Shown here: positions 35,772 through 47,758 of the stretch, in pieces | Position numbering within the stretch: position 1 is the stretch's first letter | Layout of the letters: the number at the start of each line of letters is the position of its first letter | Assembly: GCA_022496185.1 (NCBI GenBank) | Contig: WTXG01000003.1 | Location: 372,001-436,000 of the forward strand | Length of the DNA stretch: 64,000 nt | Reading direction: 5' to 3' | Source of the DNA: Multifurca ochricompacta | Lineage: Eukaryota; Basidiomycota; Agaricomycetes; Russulales; Russulaceae | Notes under the pieces: model-generated | Database searches by the model: none | Told to the model about the DNA's origin: nothing | Seen by the model: the letters and a program-made list of their open reading frames with translations, nothing else | Made by a program: the position numbers and the translations under genes

Positions 35772-37253
35772 ATGGATGCGGCTCTGAAAGAGCTTGACAA
35801 GCTTCAAAAGTTAACCTCAGATGTACCAGCCATGGGGAAAAGCAAGACCCCTGCGATACAAGATTCACTCAATTCGCTTCTCCAGACCCTGTACGCACAA
35901 AAGAAACGACTCGAAGCAGGCCTCACTTCCGAGGCTGAACTGGTAACCCTCGCAAGGGCGGTGGAGGCCAGAAAGAAGGAGATTGATGAACGTCAGAAGG
36001 AAATTTATAATAGTTTAGCAAGATACGGGAAAGCACTGGATAAGGTGAGCTCATTCATTCACTGGTAGGTGGCTAGGAGGTTAAGCTAACTGGGGCTCGG
36101 CGGATTCGGTTGGCATAGAAGTTCACGACGCCATTGCCAACTTATGAACCTCTTTTTGCATCCAAAGATGCACAGAGTGCACTGGAGCATGTCATCGCCA
36201 TGCATTTCCTCAGGACTGGTCGGTTTTCAACCGCGGAGACTTTCATTCAGGTACGTTTTTGGGTTACTTACAGCGACATCCATCGCGTTTAACCCTGTCC
36301 ATCGTAATAGGAGTTTAGTGTCGATTTGCCAACCGAGCGACAGTCTCAATTCGTGGCTTTGTATCGAATACTCGTTGCTTTACGAAACAAGGACATTAAG
36401 CCTGCGTTGGAGTACGCCTGTCTCTTATGATCCAGACGTTTCTTGCTCATCCTTGTGTTGGGTTCAGATGGGTAGAACTAAATCGTGACTTCCTGCAGTC
36501 CCGGTCTTCGTCTCTCGAATTCTATCTCCACCGATCCGAGTATCTCCGCCTTCTCCTTATGCCCGAGCCTTCAGAACAATCGAGTGCCATTCAGTATGCC
36601 ACCAGATACCTACAACCGTTTTTCTCCGCGCACACGGCCGAATTCAAGCGTTTGATGACCTGTTTGATATTCCTTCCCAAGAAGCGCATGCAGACGTCTC
36701 CGTACGAAGACCTTACGTCGGACACTATCCACGTTGATCTCGAAAATATGTTTGCAACCGAGTTTAGCGCAAGCTTGGGGATGAGTAAGCAACCGCCATT
36801 GAGAGTCGTAGGGGATATCGGTGGTGGTGGCGCACTGGCAAAGATTGAAAAAGGGAGGAAGATAATGCGAGAGAGGAAGAGCGAGTGGAGTCAAACTGAT
36901 CAGCTACCTGTGGGTACCTTACCTCTTGAACCGCTGATTTAGCTCACATATCAACTCGCACACAGATCGAAATTCCACTGCCCGCTGAAAACCGCTACCA
37001 TTCGATATTTGCGTGCCCGGTATCTAAAGACCAGTCCACAGAGCAGAACCCACCGATGATGATGAACTGTGGGCATGTCGTTTCAAAAGATAGTTTGCAG
37101 AAGTTAAGCAAGGCAAACGGGTAAGTCCTACCTTTTTTTAATTTTCGTCTTTCAGCGTTCGCGTTGGCTAATTGCTTAAACTGCAGCCGTGTAAAATGTC
37201 CGTATTGTCCTATAGAATCGACTGTCTCTGAAGCATTGCGAGTTCATTTCTGA
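35772..37253 (+). CDS. RMD5: GID/CTLH ubiquitin ligase RING subunit Rmd5/Gid2
   Basis: Catalytic RING partner in the GID (CTLH) E3 ligase that degrades gluconeogenic enzymes in yeast. The ATG at 35772 starts [20 protein letters not shown], followed by a helical region ([31 protein letters not shown]). The LisH/CTLH part follows: [46 protein letters not shown], then [22 protein letters not shown] and a CRA-like region ([45 protein letters not shown]). The C-terminus holds the degenerate [15 protein letters not shown]...[46 protein letters not shown]. The spacing CPxS...CGHV...KCPYC matches Gid2-type RINGs, which bind fewer zinc ligands. About seven introns. Another ATG at 35632 lies in a different frame and was not used. 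Confidence 0.87.
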
Positions 37254-37280
37254 TTTGATTTGATTTGATTTGATTGATTT
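37251..37280. repeat. (TGATT)n tandem repeat starting at the RMD5 stop codon
   Basis: Five to six TGATT units. The first TGA is the RMD5 stop, and the tract fills the space to the SFI1 start at 37293. Confidence 0.85.
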
Positions 37281-37292
37281 AATTGTAACATT

Positions 37293-40200
37293 ATGTACTA
37301 CGACGTGACGCGCCCACGTGAGTTAAATCAACATCAGCCAGGGGGTCCTCCCCCTCCTTCATTCCTATGTCCACATCGAACTACTTCACCCCAGCGCGTT
37401 CATCGACACCGCCAAATAGCCCACTACTACTCTCGTACAGCGCTCAGCTATCTCAGATGTATCGCGCTCTTCTGCCTCTCAGCCTCAGAGCTCGCGAGGC
37501 TCACCGTCGACGAGATCGAATTTCTCGACGCTGTTATCAATCGCGCACCACCTTCTGCGACAACCTTTATCCACATCTTCAAGGCCTACAACGATGTTAT
37601 TAGCGAATATGGCTTAGACGCTGAGAACGAGGTCGAGTACTACAAAAAATTGCTCAAGATCGGTACACTGAAAGGCGAGAACTGGGCTTCTAAATGGCGT
37701 GCCGTCAAAATGCAGAACGGATATATCACCTCGTCGTCTGCACCTCCAAGGACCAAACTTCACCCTCTCAAGGCTACTCCGACGGTACCCAAAACACATA
37801 CTCTTCCGCCTAAGGTAGCTCCAATAACACCTCATCCTCAATCCTCTACTACGCGTTTGTTACAACGTCTGAAGGGGCTACAACACGAACGACCTGTCGA
37901 ACCTTCCGAATCTGCCCACGACGACCTCCTTAGCCAGACCGATATAACAGACACAAGGACCGACTCGCCGCCATCCGTAGTCGCCTTGCAAGCGCGTGGA
38001 CGATCCTCATCAGAGTTCACGGTTACCAGCAACTCCCTTGGTCTCGATGTTGGGCCTGTTCCCAGCTATCCACCTTCTTCAACACTGGCACCTGGTAAAC
38101 CTACCGGATTGCGCTGGCTCGAACAGGATTCTGACATCGAGAAATCCGTCCCTTTCCTGACTACTACGCCACCCCTTTCTCACCATAAATTGGCTTCACG
38201 GCCTACACCAGCCTCTATTCTCAGCAAGTCTTGCATCCATTGCCTTCAAGCTCCGCCCCTCGTAGACGGCTGGCCGATCTGCGTGCGCCAAAACAACCAC
38301 CTGCGGACGAAGATGATGCGTGGAACAAAATCCGCGTAGCACAAGATGAGCAGTCAGCGGATCACTTCCGTGACATGCGGTTGCTCCAGCGGTCCTTCGA
38401 CGTATGGAAGCAGGGTTACGACTGGGTAACTGTACGTCCGCGCTATCCATTTTCTTGCGCGCCGCACAACACCACTGAATATAGCCGCTTCCCCACATAC
38501 GCAGGCAACGACGACTCAAATTGCACACGCACGCGATACGTTCGTGCTCCGTGTCGCCCTCCACAAGTGGAGCTCCGCGTTGTCACGGCAGCGGGAGCAT
38601 GCAGCGCACGCAGACGCTCGTGCCAACGCATACCGCCTAAAGGCGGTGTTCATGCTCTGGCATGAGCGCCTGCAGGGGAGGAGGAAGGCCGCGTGGCGCG
38701 CCGACATGCGCATGCGTATGCAGACGGTGCGAAGTCTACGCGAAGCAGCTCTGCGTAGGGACGTGTGGGCACGGTGGCGCCAGCTGTACCAGAGTCGCCT
38801 TTTGCAGCAACGTCTTGCGGCGCGCCTGATCGAACGCTCTTTTGAGCGATGGAAGGGTCGTCTGCGAGAGATGGACGCCATGAGGGAGAGGGCGGATGAG
38901 TTTGCAGTGACGAAGGAAGGGGAGGTTGTCGATCGGTGTTGGGACTCCTGGGTGAGGGCATCAGAGCTGAAAAGCGCAGAGCGCATCATCGCAGAAAGAG
39001 TTGGAGCACGCGTAGTGAAGGAATCCATAGCGTTTTGGCGCCAGCGAACGTATGTGGATCGTATCCCCTGACAGGAGCAGTTGTTAATCACCTCTGCAGA
39101 CACGAACATCAGAGGGCAGACGCACTTCACGACGCCACCGTGAAGCGCTCCGCGTTCAATCGGTGGAAGGGTGTTCACAATCGATACTGGTGCGTCTCAA
39201 CCGTGACTACGTGTGTCAAATGGTGGTGCTTATCGCCACACCAGGCTTTGGAACGACGAGCTGACAGGCAAATCGCCCGCCAAGAAGGTGCTCTGGTTCG
39301 AGCCGTCGTGAGAGTGTGGAAAGCCCACGAGCGCGGGCATCTCTTAGAGCGCGTTCAAAATACTAGACTTCTTCGGCGGGCTGGGAGGCTTGGAAGAAAC
39401 GCCTACGGCACAGGGGGATCTCGAAGGTTTGGCCACCGTCTAGTTCCATTTTATTTTGTACATGTCGTCTTATTCACGACCCTTAACACTTTAGCTGCCG
39501 CGCTTGTTTTTGCCCAGCGCTCTCAAACCGTGTCGCCTCTTCGGCCCTCCAGTTTGGCACAAACGCCTTGCCACACAACAGGGTGCGCACACTTTCGCCG
39601 TGCAATATGCCAACGCACAGCTGCAGTTTCGCCTTCTCTTCAAGTGGCGTGTACAGTTGCGCGCGAGCTTGAAACTTTTCCGCCAAGCCAAAATTGCAAA
39701 TAAGTACTTTGTGATGAGGCGAGCTTTAATGATTTGGGTAGACAAAGCAGAGGAACGCGGGAGGCAGAAGCGGTTGAGGGAGTGGAACAAGGGGAGAGCA
39801 GGGAAGCTGTTTGCGGGTACGTTGAGACTTCGACTTGATGGGTGACCTGACGACTAAGACCTTTTGTCCCGTAGGTTGGAAGGAGAAGGCACTGAGACTG
39901 CGCCGCCATCGGCTCGCAGAACTGGAAATTCAGAAGCGTATTGATGCGGTATGACTCCCCGAGGTTCTGTCTTTGACTTGCATGCCCATAATCTGCTTTG
40001 CAGCGCGCATTGAAGGATGTTCTCAGTCGTTGGACGAATCGCGTTATTGCGGTGAAGCTCCGTGAATTGGAAGTCGTGCAACAGAAGGACAAGGCGATCG
40101 TTCTGTAAGTGAGCCCCGTCACTTACGATGTGCGGTTTGACAGCTTCTGGCGCATGCAGGTCCGCATTTTGCAAATGGAAAAAGGTCTGCATCCGACACG

Positions 40201-41401
40201 CAGAGGAGCTAAGTCTAATGGAGAGCTATCAGGACGTCAAGCGCGAAGGTAAAGCAAATTTTGTGAGGTGTTTGGATTGCCTAATACCCTCTCCCCCGTC
40301 GCGCAGAGAATATGCGTCGCATGTTCTATAAATGGCTCACTGCAGCTCGCAAAGTGAGACACAAGCGGGTAAAATTGCAGGAGAGAGAAGTCGAGATGAG
40401 GAGGATTCAACTGGAAGCCGCGTGGGATAAATGGCGTGGTCGATTCCAGACCGAAAACCTTCTACCACTTGTAAGTGCCGTCCTCTGTAAGCGACACGGC
40501 ATCAAATTGACTATCGACGCAGGAGGAGACGTTCATCCTACAGAGTCGGAACGTGGCCATGTATCGCGCGTTTGCGATTTGGCGCTCCAAGACGGGGGTA
40601 ATTCTTGATGTTCTTCAGCCAGTTCATTCACCAGCTGACTATGAGCCCATAGTCGCTTCCTGCAGTCCACTTTCACGCGTCGCATGTCAGGGCCAAGTTC
40701 TGGAGGATTTGGCGAAATGGCATGCCTCGTGCCCTACGAGCCAGGCAGGCGCGCGAGATGGACAAGAAGGCCGTCTTCTGTACGTTGGCCGTTGTGTTGA
40801 CCTGTGTTAATGTGCTCATGTCCTCCAAGCTCGCGTTCTTGAGAAATGGCTGCAAGTATATCGGACAAAGGTAGCCCTTCGTGCTGTCGCGTAAGTGGAA
40901 AGACCAATTAGCACGTGTCGAAAGTGTTAAGCCTTTTCTGTCACTTGTAGACGTGCACGACAAATGCGCCTTCCAACGTCGTACAAGCCCATTTTGGCAC
41001 ATCGACCAACCCCTATGCCGCCACGTTCCCGCAACATCTTCCTTCCATCCACGCCCGTGCGCCCCCCATCACCAGATGTAGCAACCGCCAAGGAAATGGA
41101 CAGGGCAACTCCTTCTATCTCACAATCCAAACCCCGTGCATCCCTATTAACTTCTCGCCGCCCTCACGATCGTCACCACCTTCCCGACGTCACCCCGGTC
41201 CGGCCAAAGTTCTCCACACGCAGTATGGATGCACGAGAAGATGGTCATCGCGAGCCAAGTCCAGCGCGCAGTGTGATGTCCCAGCCCCAGAGCGCGGTCG
41301 CCATAGAGGCCCACACGAATCTTTGGGCGGAATTGAAGGACATCCGGAGGCGCTCACGGACGCCAACCGTACCCGCGAGGATGACATCTGGTTCTCCTTG
41401 A
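37293..41401 (+). CDS. SFI1: Sfi1-like spindle pole body protein with many Trp repeats
   Basis: Sfi1 is a long helical rod that binds centrin (Cdc31) and builds the spindle-pole-body half-bridge. An N-terminal conserved block, LARLTVDEIEFLDAVINRAPPSATTFIHIFKAYNDVISEYG, is followed by KLLKIGTLKGENWASKW and a disordered linker. From about 38350 to 40870 there are at least 15 repeats with a Trp about every 30 residues in the pattern L/F-xx-F-xx-W-K/R: LQRSFDVWKQ, ALHKWSSAL, FMLWHERLQG, VWARWRQLYQ, SFERWKGRL, CWDSWVRA, AFNRWKGV, VVRVWKAHE, LLFKWRVQL, ALMIWVDKA, VLSRWTNRV, AFCKWKKVC, MFYKWLTAA, AWDKWRGRF, AFAIWRSKT. The C-terminal tail has several S/TP sites (STPVRPPSPD, DVTPVRP), consistent with Cdk control as in yeast. 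The start is uncertain: 37293 is in frame, but an ATG at 37367 (MSTSNYFTPARSSTPP) looks more natural and would need an intron I could not phase. Confidence 0.85.
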
Positions 41402-42033
41402 CTACCCTTCCTCCCCTTCCCACCCTTCCTCCATAATCCGTTATATTGCGCAGCGCGGTCACGTCAGGCACGTCGAGGTCTCCATGACATTGCTATTGCA
41501 CGCGGCTTCGCTCCCTCGTCTATCTGTGATGTGATGTGATTGATTGTTGTAACCGCGGAGCCAATCACTCCACCCGCCTTACCACGCGCTGACTGGAATC
41601 GTTGCTCGGTCGGCGAGTAACGAAATGACCCCTTACTACCCACTTATCTGTTCAACGCGCGAAAGCATTTACAAATACACATTCCCTCGGCACCTGTCGG
41701 ACAAGATTGGGGCACAACAGATACCCCCGCCGCCTGGCCAAGAATGTGAGACCATTGACATACAGACGCGGCAAAACATATCTTTTCTATGAAGTCTATT
41801 TTTTATGAGGTCTATCTTCCTATTCCTACTTGCGAGCCGACGTGCCGTTGTTCGTCTGGGTATGTAGCATGTGCACCAGGTGACCAACATTGCTATATTG
41901 CTGATCATGGGACTATTACGGGTACTAGAAGGGAATGTACAGTACATAACTAACTATATGGGTACGTACGATATAATGTAACGTAAGGATTGCAACGTTG
42001 ACTGGGCAGCAGCTCGCCGTTCCAGAAGCCAAC
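41402..42033. other. Convergent 3' region between SFI1 and FIG4
   Basis: About 0.6 kb between two facing stop codons. No gene, repeat or RNA structure that I can support. Confidence 0.45.
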
Positions 42034-45000
42034 TCAAGAGGGTATGTGCTCGCTTTCCATTGCTAAAATTGGGATTTGAAGGTAGGCTAGTGAGATGTCG
42101 TCCAGGTTGCTTGTCGGCTCAACGTTCCCCGAAAGAAAACTGACCGCCTTCTCGTACACGTCGAGATCGCCTGGCCCTGGACCCGAACTCAACTCGTTAT
42201 CGTTCATGAGACCTTGAGTCTGATCGATGTACCTAATGCAACGCAACCAAAAATGAGTAAAAACAAAAAAAAACAAAAAAAAAGTCGTCTGTGGTAGGGT
42301 GACGTGGATAAAAAAAAAAACGAAAGGAGGGGAAGGGCAAGGAAATGAACAAGTTGGTTGCCGTGTCTGACCTCTGGTATTCCCCTTCTTCCTCCTCAGA
42401 GACAAATGGGGAGAAATGTCGCATCGCCTTGACACCAGTATCAGTAGACTCAAGACGCTCCGTCTCACGGGGTACGTCTGGCTCGCCAGACCTTGTGGTA
42501 GCTTTCGCGTCCTGACGTACGCGGGCAGGTTGCGAGCCCATCCACTTTCGAACACCGTCGATGAGACTATCAGGGAACGGTGTTTTTTTTTTTTGGCCGA
42601 GTATCAGAAAGATAACGGAATGTGAATATGGTGAAACTCCAACAAAATTAACCAAAAAAAAAAACCTGACAGACCGTTTGCGGTTCCTCATGACCTTGTC
42701 ATGGGGATAGAACGGACTTTGGGTAATATCCTTGAACGTCTTTCTGTAAGTAAAGTCAAGGCAGGCAGGGCGGCCCCGATCAGAGGGGTATTATTCATTC
42801 ATCTGGTAGGTGATATGGATACTTGCCCAGGCAGTTTCAGCGTGCTGTTCATCGAGTATGCAAAGTGCTTCCCGAGCGAGGTGAACAGCAATGGGCGATA
42901 ATAGCCCATCCAAAAATCGCCAGAGTGCTCAACAAAGTCGTTGATACCGTTTTTACAGACTTCCAGTGTGTACGGCGAGTCAAGGTGCTCCTCTTGAAAC
43001 CACTGATAATAACCCGAGCGCTTTGGGCTACGCGCCAAGGTGGTGTCGGGCTGTATGCCAAGAAAGAGATTGATAGCAGCTTGCTTGTCCGCATCTACCG
43101 AATGGTCGGTGTCAGTGACGACGAAGCAACAATCAGACGACTTTCCCACCAAGCAAAGAGTTTGTGTAAAACCGCCTGAAGTTCTCAATGATGTCTCTCG
43201 AATGGCTGTTCCAATGAGGCATACGCCGATAGGTCTCGACGCGATTGACAAGTGCGCTACCTGTATATTGCATTGCCAAGGCTTTATTTACACAAGCAAA
43301 CGTCAACTGCAGCTTGGGCGCAGAAAGAGAAGAGCGCATACTATCGCCATGGTCATGGTACATCTCCGTCAACATGTTAACCGCATCGGAGTCAAACGCT
43401 AGATTCGGATTGTCCACGACCCCGAGTGCATACAGCTGATGCCCCAAGGCGCGCTTGCCAAACACGAACTGCGCCGCGTTTGTGCGATCGAGACAATCCA
43501 CGCAATTAGTCCTGCAAATTCCATTCTGAAAAAGCATCTTGCTACGCCAAACTGGGCTGTTATTCCGTCAGGGGTGAGTCGATAAACAGTAACAGATGGG
43601 GCCATTCCATTCACCTTGCTCGATTATAGAGGAAATGAGAATATGGCTCAGGGCCAGAGTGGAAGAAACCAGTTATTTGGATGGACTCCTCCGCTAGATC
43701 CTCCAAGTAGCTAATGACGTCCTGGGTTTTCCTGCCACGCGCTTATGTCAATTCGGAGATTGAGGCAGGGCGACAGGCAACTCGGGACGAACTCTTTATA
43801 CGCGCGCGACATGTCCCATGCGTGATATACCATTTTTTTGCCTTCAGGTAGAAATTGGTTCAGAAAGTTGACGCAATGAGTGTATTCATCAAGAAGTTTG
43901 GATTCCCTTGGCTGAGGCTCGCGTTTCTTGATCAAGTTCAATATCATGATGGGGGCTCCATATCGCACGAATAGGTCGTCAAAATGTCGTGCAGCGGCGG
44001 TGAAGAAAGGATCAACGACGCTGACTGAGGGACGATCAGACGCGAACGTCTTCGTCAGATGATATTGATGCACGCACTCTCGATGGGAGGTCTCGGAGAC
44101 ATGTTATTCTGCTCCTGCACCCAGTAGATTGGGATACTCCCTCGGTACTAGAGCCGGAATAAATGCCATCCCCAAGAAGTACAAGCAGACAGCATCCCCA
44201 CACACCTGAACGTAGCTCGTGTATCGAGGATTCGGGCGCCTGTAGGTTTCATCATTGGAATACCTCTGCCGAGGGTAGTAGAAAGGTGTGGTCAAAGCCT
44301 CCGACACGATCTGCTCGGTCTCGACCTCGTTGGCGACGTTTCCCTGTGGGATTGTTATCAGCCACGGAAGAAGTAAGTCCAAAGCGTAAACGTGTTATTG
44401 ACCTCCTCATTCACACCTCGCTTCAAGTATCTTGCACCGGCATAATGGCGCGAGCGTCGTGCTATTAATGTTACATAGATAATCCGACCGAGCACAGTCA
44501 ATTCTACGAGCCATAGTCAGCTTAAAATATTGAAATACGGGAGGTGAGTTTTGGCTAACTAGCTTGGTCAACATGACCATGAACGAGAGGTAAGACCCAG
44601 TGTGCTTTTGGGGCATCGCTTTCTGGGTTCTCAAACGCGGCCGCAAATAGATGGTAGTTCCAGGCAAAGCGGCTAGTGAATGGCCATGGCCCCGGATTAG
44701 ATTGGTTGCGAAAAGTAGCATTGCTTTGCAACGTGGACGTGAGGTCATAAGTGTAGCTGATCACGGGAGAGTTTACCGGCATGAAAACCACCCGAGGGGT
44801 GAATAGCGCACGCACCTGAAATAAAAGTTCTTGGTCATGTCGACCTGTTTGAAGATTCCCATGAGGCGCTGCTCTTCGCTCAGTTTCTCGATTTTGTGAC
44901 TTGACGGTATGACGAGCATTTCCGTGTCCTCACAATGGTACACATAGTGACCGCCTAAAAGTGCGACGGGCGATCGCTTTGTGATAAGTATCATATACCA

Positions 45001-45663
45001 ACCAGCGGTGAATCTGACGAAACCTAGCCAAAAAAAGAAATAGTCGGAGAATGGGCCAAACAGGATGGAATGACATACCAATGAGGCCAAAAAAGACCTT
45101 GGGTTTACCTAGCCCCCCTGAGGCCTTATTCCCATCTTCCAACATCTTGAGCATGGCAGTCATCTGTCTGCCGGTATATACTGCCTCATCCTCGATAACC
45201 ACGAGCTCATCCTGAGACGTGCGGTCTATCTTGATGATTCGGTGGAGGGAGTCTGAGGTGTTAGATGCCACGATGTAAAACCGCGATCGGTTCTCGTACA
45301 GGATGAATTTATTGCACGCCAGACTTGGATAGTGGTACCAGAACGCATAGAATGACCCGAGGATCTTGCTGCTGCACGAGGGAAGGGGTGGATACGGATG
45401 ATCTCGGTGCCTTGGGTACCAGAAGCGAATTGGACGGCGGAGAGGGAACGCGAAGAGGGCCGGGGACTCTTTGGTGTGGACAACTTCACTAATGCTGACA
45501 TTGTCATTGCCATTAGACGGCTGATCAATTAAAGCTATCGGCCTTTGATTCAAAGTACCAGGCCCTTCCGTTAGATGATGTGGCGGCGATGGGACAGGGA
45601 GATGGACATCGCTGGGGGATGGGATGTTATTGATGATACGAGCTTCGCAGGGCCATCAGTCAT
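42034..45663 (-). CDS. FIG4: Phosphatidylinositol-3,5-bisphosphate 5-phosphatase Fig4 (SAC domain)
   Basis: Fig4 acts with Vac14 and Fab1 on vacuolar or late endosomal membranes to set PI(3,5)P2. The N-terminal SAC part reads [50 protein letters not shown] and [26 protein letters not shown]. Then come [55 protein letters not shown], and [22 protein letters not shown] joined to [19 protein letters not shown]. The catalytic loop is [36 protein letters not shown], with the CX5R motif intact. Next are [16 protein letters not shown] and [32 protein letters not shown]. The tail ends [10 protein letters not shown]. About 12 introns give roughly 900 residues. The most upstream in-frame start is an ATG at 45663 joined by a 64-base intron to PIALIDQPS; this first exon is inferred. 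Confidence 0.92.
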
Positions 45664-46604
45664 TGTTGTTGTAGTTGAGGGAAGAGATATCATTCATCTC
45701 ATCATCGCGGGTTTGTTCGCGCTGCTACTCGCGCTCGGTCACGCGCTCGGTCACGCACTGATCATCTATTAATCACGTGCACATTGTGTCGCGCGCCATA
45801 GCCACGGTCACGGTAATATATATTAGATTAATTATGTAAGTAATGATAGATAATGATAGATGATAGATAGATATAGAATAGATAGGATAATAGGCCTAAA
45901 CCTAACTAAATCAAAACTAACACAAGACAAAACGACGGATCAACAGCATCCAGCTGGTCCAAAGACCAAAGAGCTCTCGGACTTTTCCTTCTCCGTCACA
46001 GGCCCTACCTACTAGCGCCCGCTCCAACGATCCTCACCAACGCCCCCCATTCTCAAGATCCGATTCCTTCCTTGAGAAATCCAAGTAAGGACTATTTTAA
46101 AGTGACCGCTCAGGGGGATCCAAAGAAGTGGAGTGAGTGACCTTCACTCGCGGGGTGAGAGCGGTCCCAGTAGGTGTACAGAGCCCTACGCCCGCACTTC
46201 CTCAGGCTGGATGGACCAGAGCGAACACAAATCCAATATATCCATATCCATAAATGTTCATCGTGGATGTTGGTAACCGCTCACTAGTTTGAACCTGGGA
46301 GTCAACGATCGATCAACAAACCTGTCCCCTCAAAAATTCACAAAAATAACTAAATGAACATAAAGAAAAAAAGAAGCACGAAACAAAAAAAAAAACAACT
46401 CCGTGTGAGGTGTTTACATATACGTACTTTAGCCTTTACCGTACGCAGATCATCGTACGACACCCTCTCTGCGCTCGTCCTGCGCGCAAGTGTCAGAGGT
46501 TGTAGTCATAAAAGTACGCCACATTGACAATTTTAGTAGCCTCGGTTCAGTGAATAGGGCTGAGGGGTCATGGGGGCCCTCTCTTTCCTTTTTGTGCTCG
46601 CAAC
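45664..46604. other. 0.94-kb intergenic region with GATA-rich repeat
   Basis: No gene supported. An imperfect GATA/GATAA tract lies at 45836-45890, and a small GC-rich tandem (gcgctcggtcac, twice) at 45727-45750. The remainder has no recognisable coding or RNA signal. Confidence 0.45.
45836..45890. repeat. Imperfect (GATA)n tract
   Basis: Nine or so GATA cores in 55 bases upstream of FIG4. This could be a plain microsatellite or a cluster of GATA-factor sites; WGATAR matches are frequent in it. Confidence 0.7.
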
Positions 46605-46892
46605 TCAGGAGTTACGAAAGAACTGCCACCCAACCCAGTTGGCAATTACAAAATAAGCGAAGATGGGCACGGAGAAAAGCGCGAGGTACTTGTAATGCGT
46701 GTCGCGCGCAAGGACATCTAGCGCCGTGATGGTGACCAAGCCTTCGGCACTAACCGAGAAGAGTGCGCTGGTAATGATGGCGTGTGTGCCTACTGCTAGT
46801 AGTAGCGCGGAGGCAGCGAGGAGGATGTATCCTACGTGTGTAGCCGGGAGGTACAAGGTTGCGTTCGTGTTCATGTTCATGGTCATGTTCAT
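46605..46892 (-). CDS. Small two-span membrane protein, PIG-Y-like subunit of GPI-GlcNAc transferase
   Basis: PIG-Y is a small ER membrane subunit of the complex that adds GlcNAc to phosphatidylinositol in the first step of GPI-anchor synthesis. The 95-residue frame from the ATG at 46892 begins MNMTMNMNTNATLYLPATHVGYI. It has a first span around residues 20-50 (ILLAASALLLAVGTHAIITSALF). It ends KYLALFSVPIFAYFVIANWVGWQFFRNS. The ending matches the pattern I know for human PIG-Y (…PI-xxx-Y…W-xx-G-xxx-FR-x) in position, hydrophobicity and the final FR-polar end. Human PIG-Y is 71 residues, so the size fits. The gene is unspliced as read. The nearest alternatives are other tiny ER proteins. The assignment is by pattern only. 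The first ATG in this frame was chosen; frames further upstream lack an ATG. Confidence 0.55.
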   Translation of the reverse strand: MNMTMNMNTNATLYLPATHVGYILLAASALLLAVGTHAIITSALFSVSAEGLVTITALDVLARDTHYKYLALFSVPIFAYFVIANWVGWQFFRNS

Positions 46893-47758
46893 GTAAAATA
46901 AACCGCGTAACCGCGCTAACCTAGACGAGGCGACGCCAGTGGGCGTTTGAGCGTTTGATAGAGAGAGTTGAGTTAAAGTAAAGTTAAGAAATAGACGCAC
47001 AACAAGCAGAAATAGAACGGGGGGGAAAGGTTGGGGTGAGGGAAAGGGAAGTGACAATTCCAATGTCGGTGCCGGTGTCACTGGTGAACGTTCACATTCG
47101 GATAAACGGTACGGTCCGGGGGATTCTTTCTATCTACTGATAAGATCATAAGATCATTTCTTCCTAGACACGAGGCAGGGTAGAGAGTGACGGAGCAATT
47201 AGACGAAAAGGATTCGTTCCTGCGACGGACAGCAGATCAACCTCATCATACACGCGTTCTAATGAACCCAACTAGGGTAGGATCGTTACATATTGCACAA
47301 TTGAAATAGCTATTTGACACATTCACACTGCACCTAAGATCATCACTCCGCCAAGAGAAACATAAAACAAAACAAAAAAAAAAACGACAGCGACAACAAA
47401 CCAAAGTTGTATACTATACTTCTTCAAGACGTCACGTAGTGGTACATACGGTCGTACAATTGGGGGGGGGAGATCTTGATCGGATGAGGAGAGACATGTA
47501 CAAGATGGGGATGCAAGACATAGGGCGCAACAACGACATGAGCGTGAGACGTGAGCGGAAACAGGCGAGAAAGATGGTGGTACAAGTATAGCAGGCAAGG
47601 TCCGCGCAGAAACCCAGTCGAAGCAGAAGGAAGGGTGGAGGGATAGCGTCACGACAGAAAAAAAAGGGAATTGGGGGAGAAAGAAAGGAAATGGAAGAAG
47701 GGAGAGTGAGGGGACCGAGAGACGTGCGTTCGTGTAAAAATGGGGACGCAAGGTGCCA
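46893..47758. other. Intergenic, no gene seen
   Basis: Upstream of the PIG-Y-like gene and 3' flank of the next minus-strand gene. Contains A-rich and G runs (for example a ten-G run near 47462-47471) and no supported coding exon. Confidence 0.4.
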
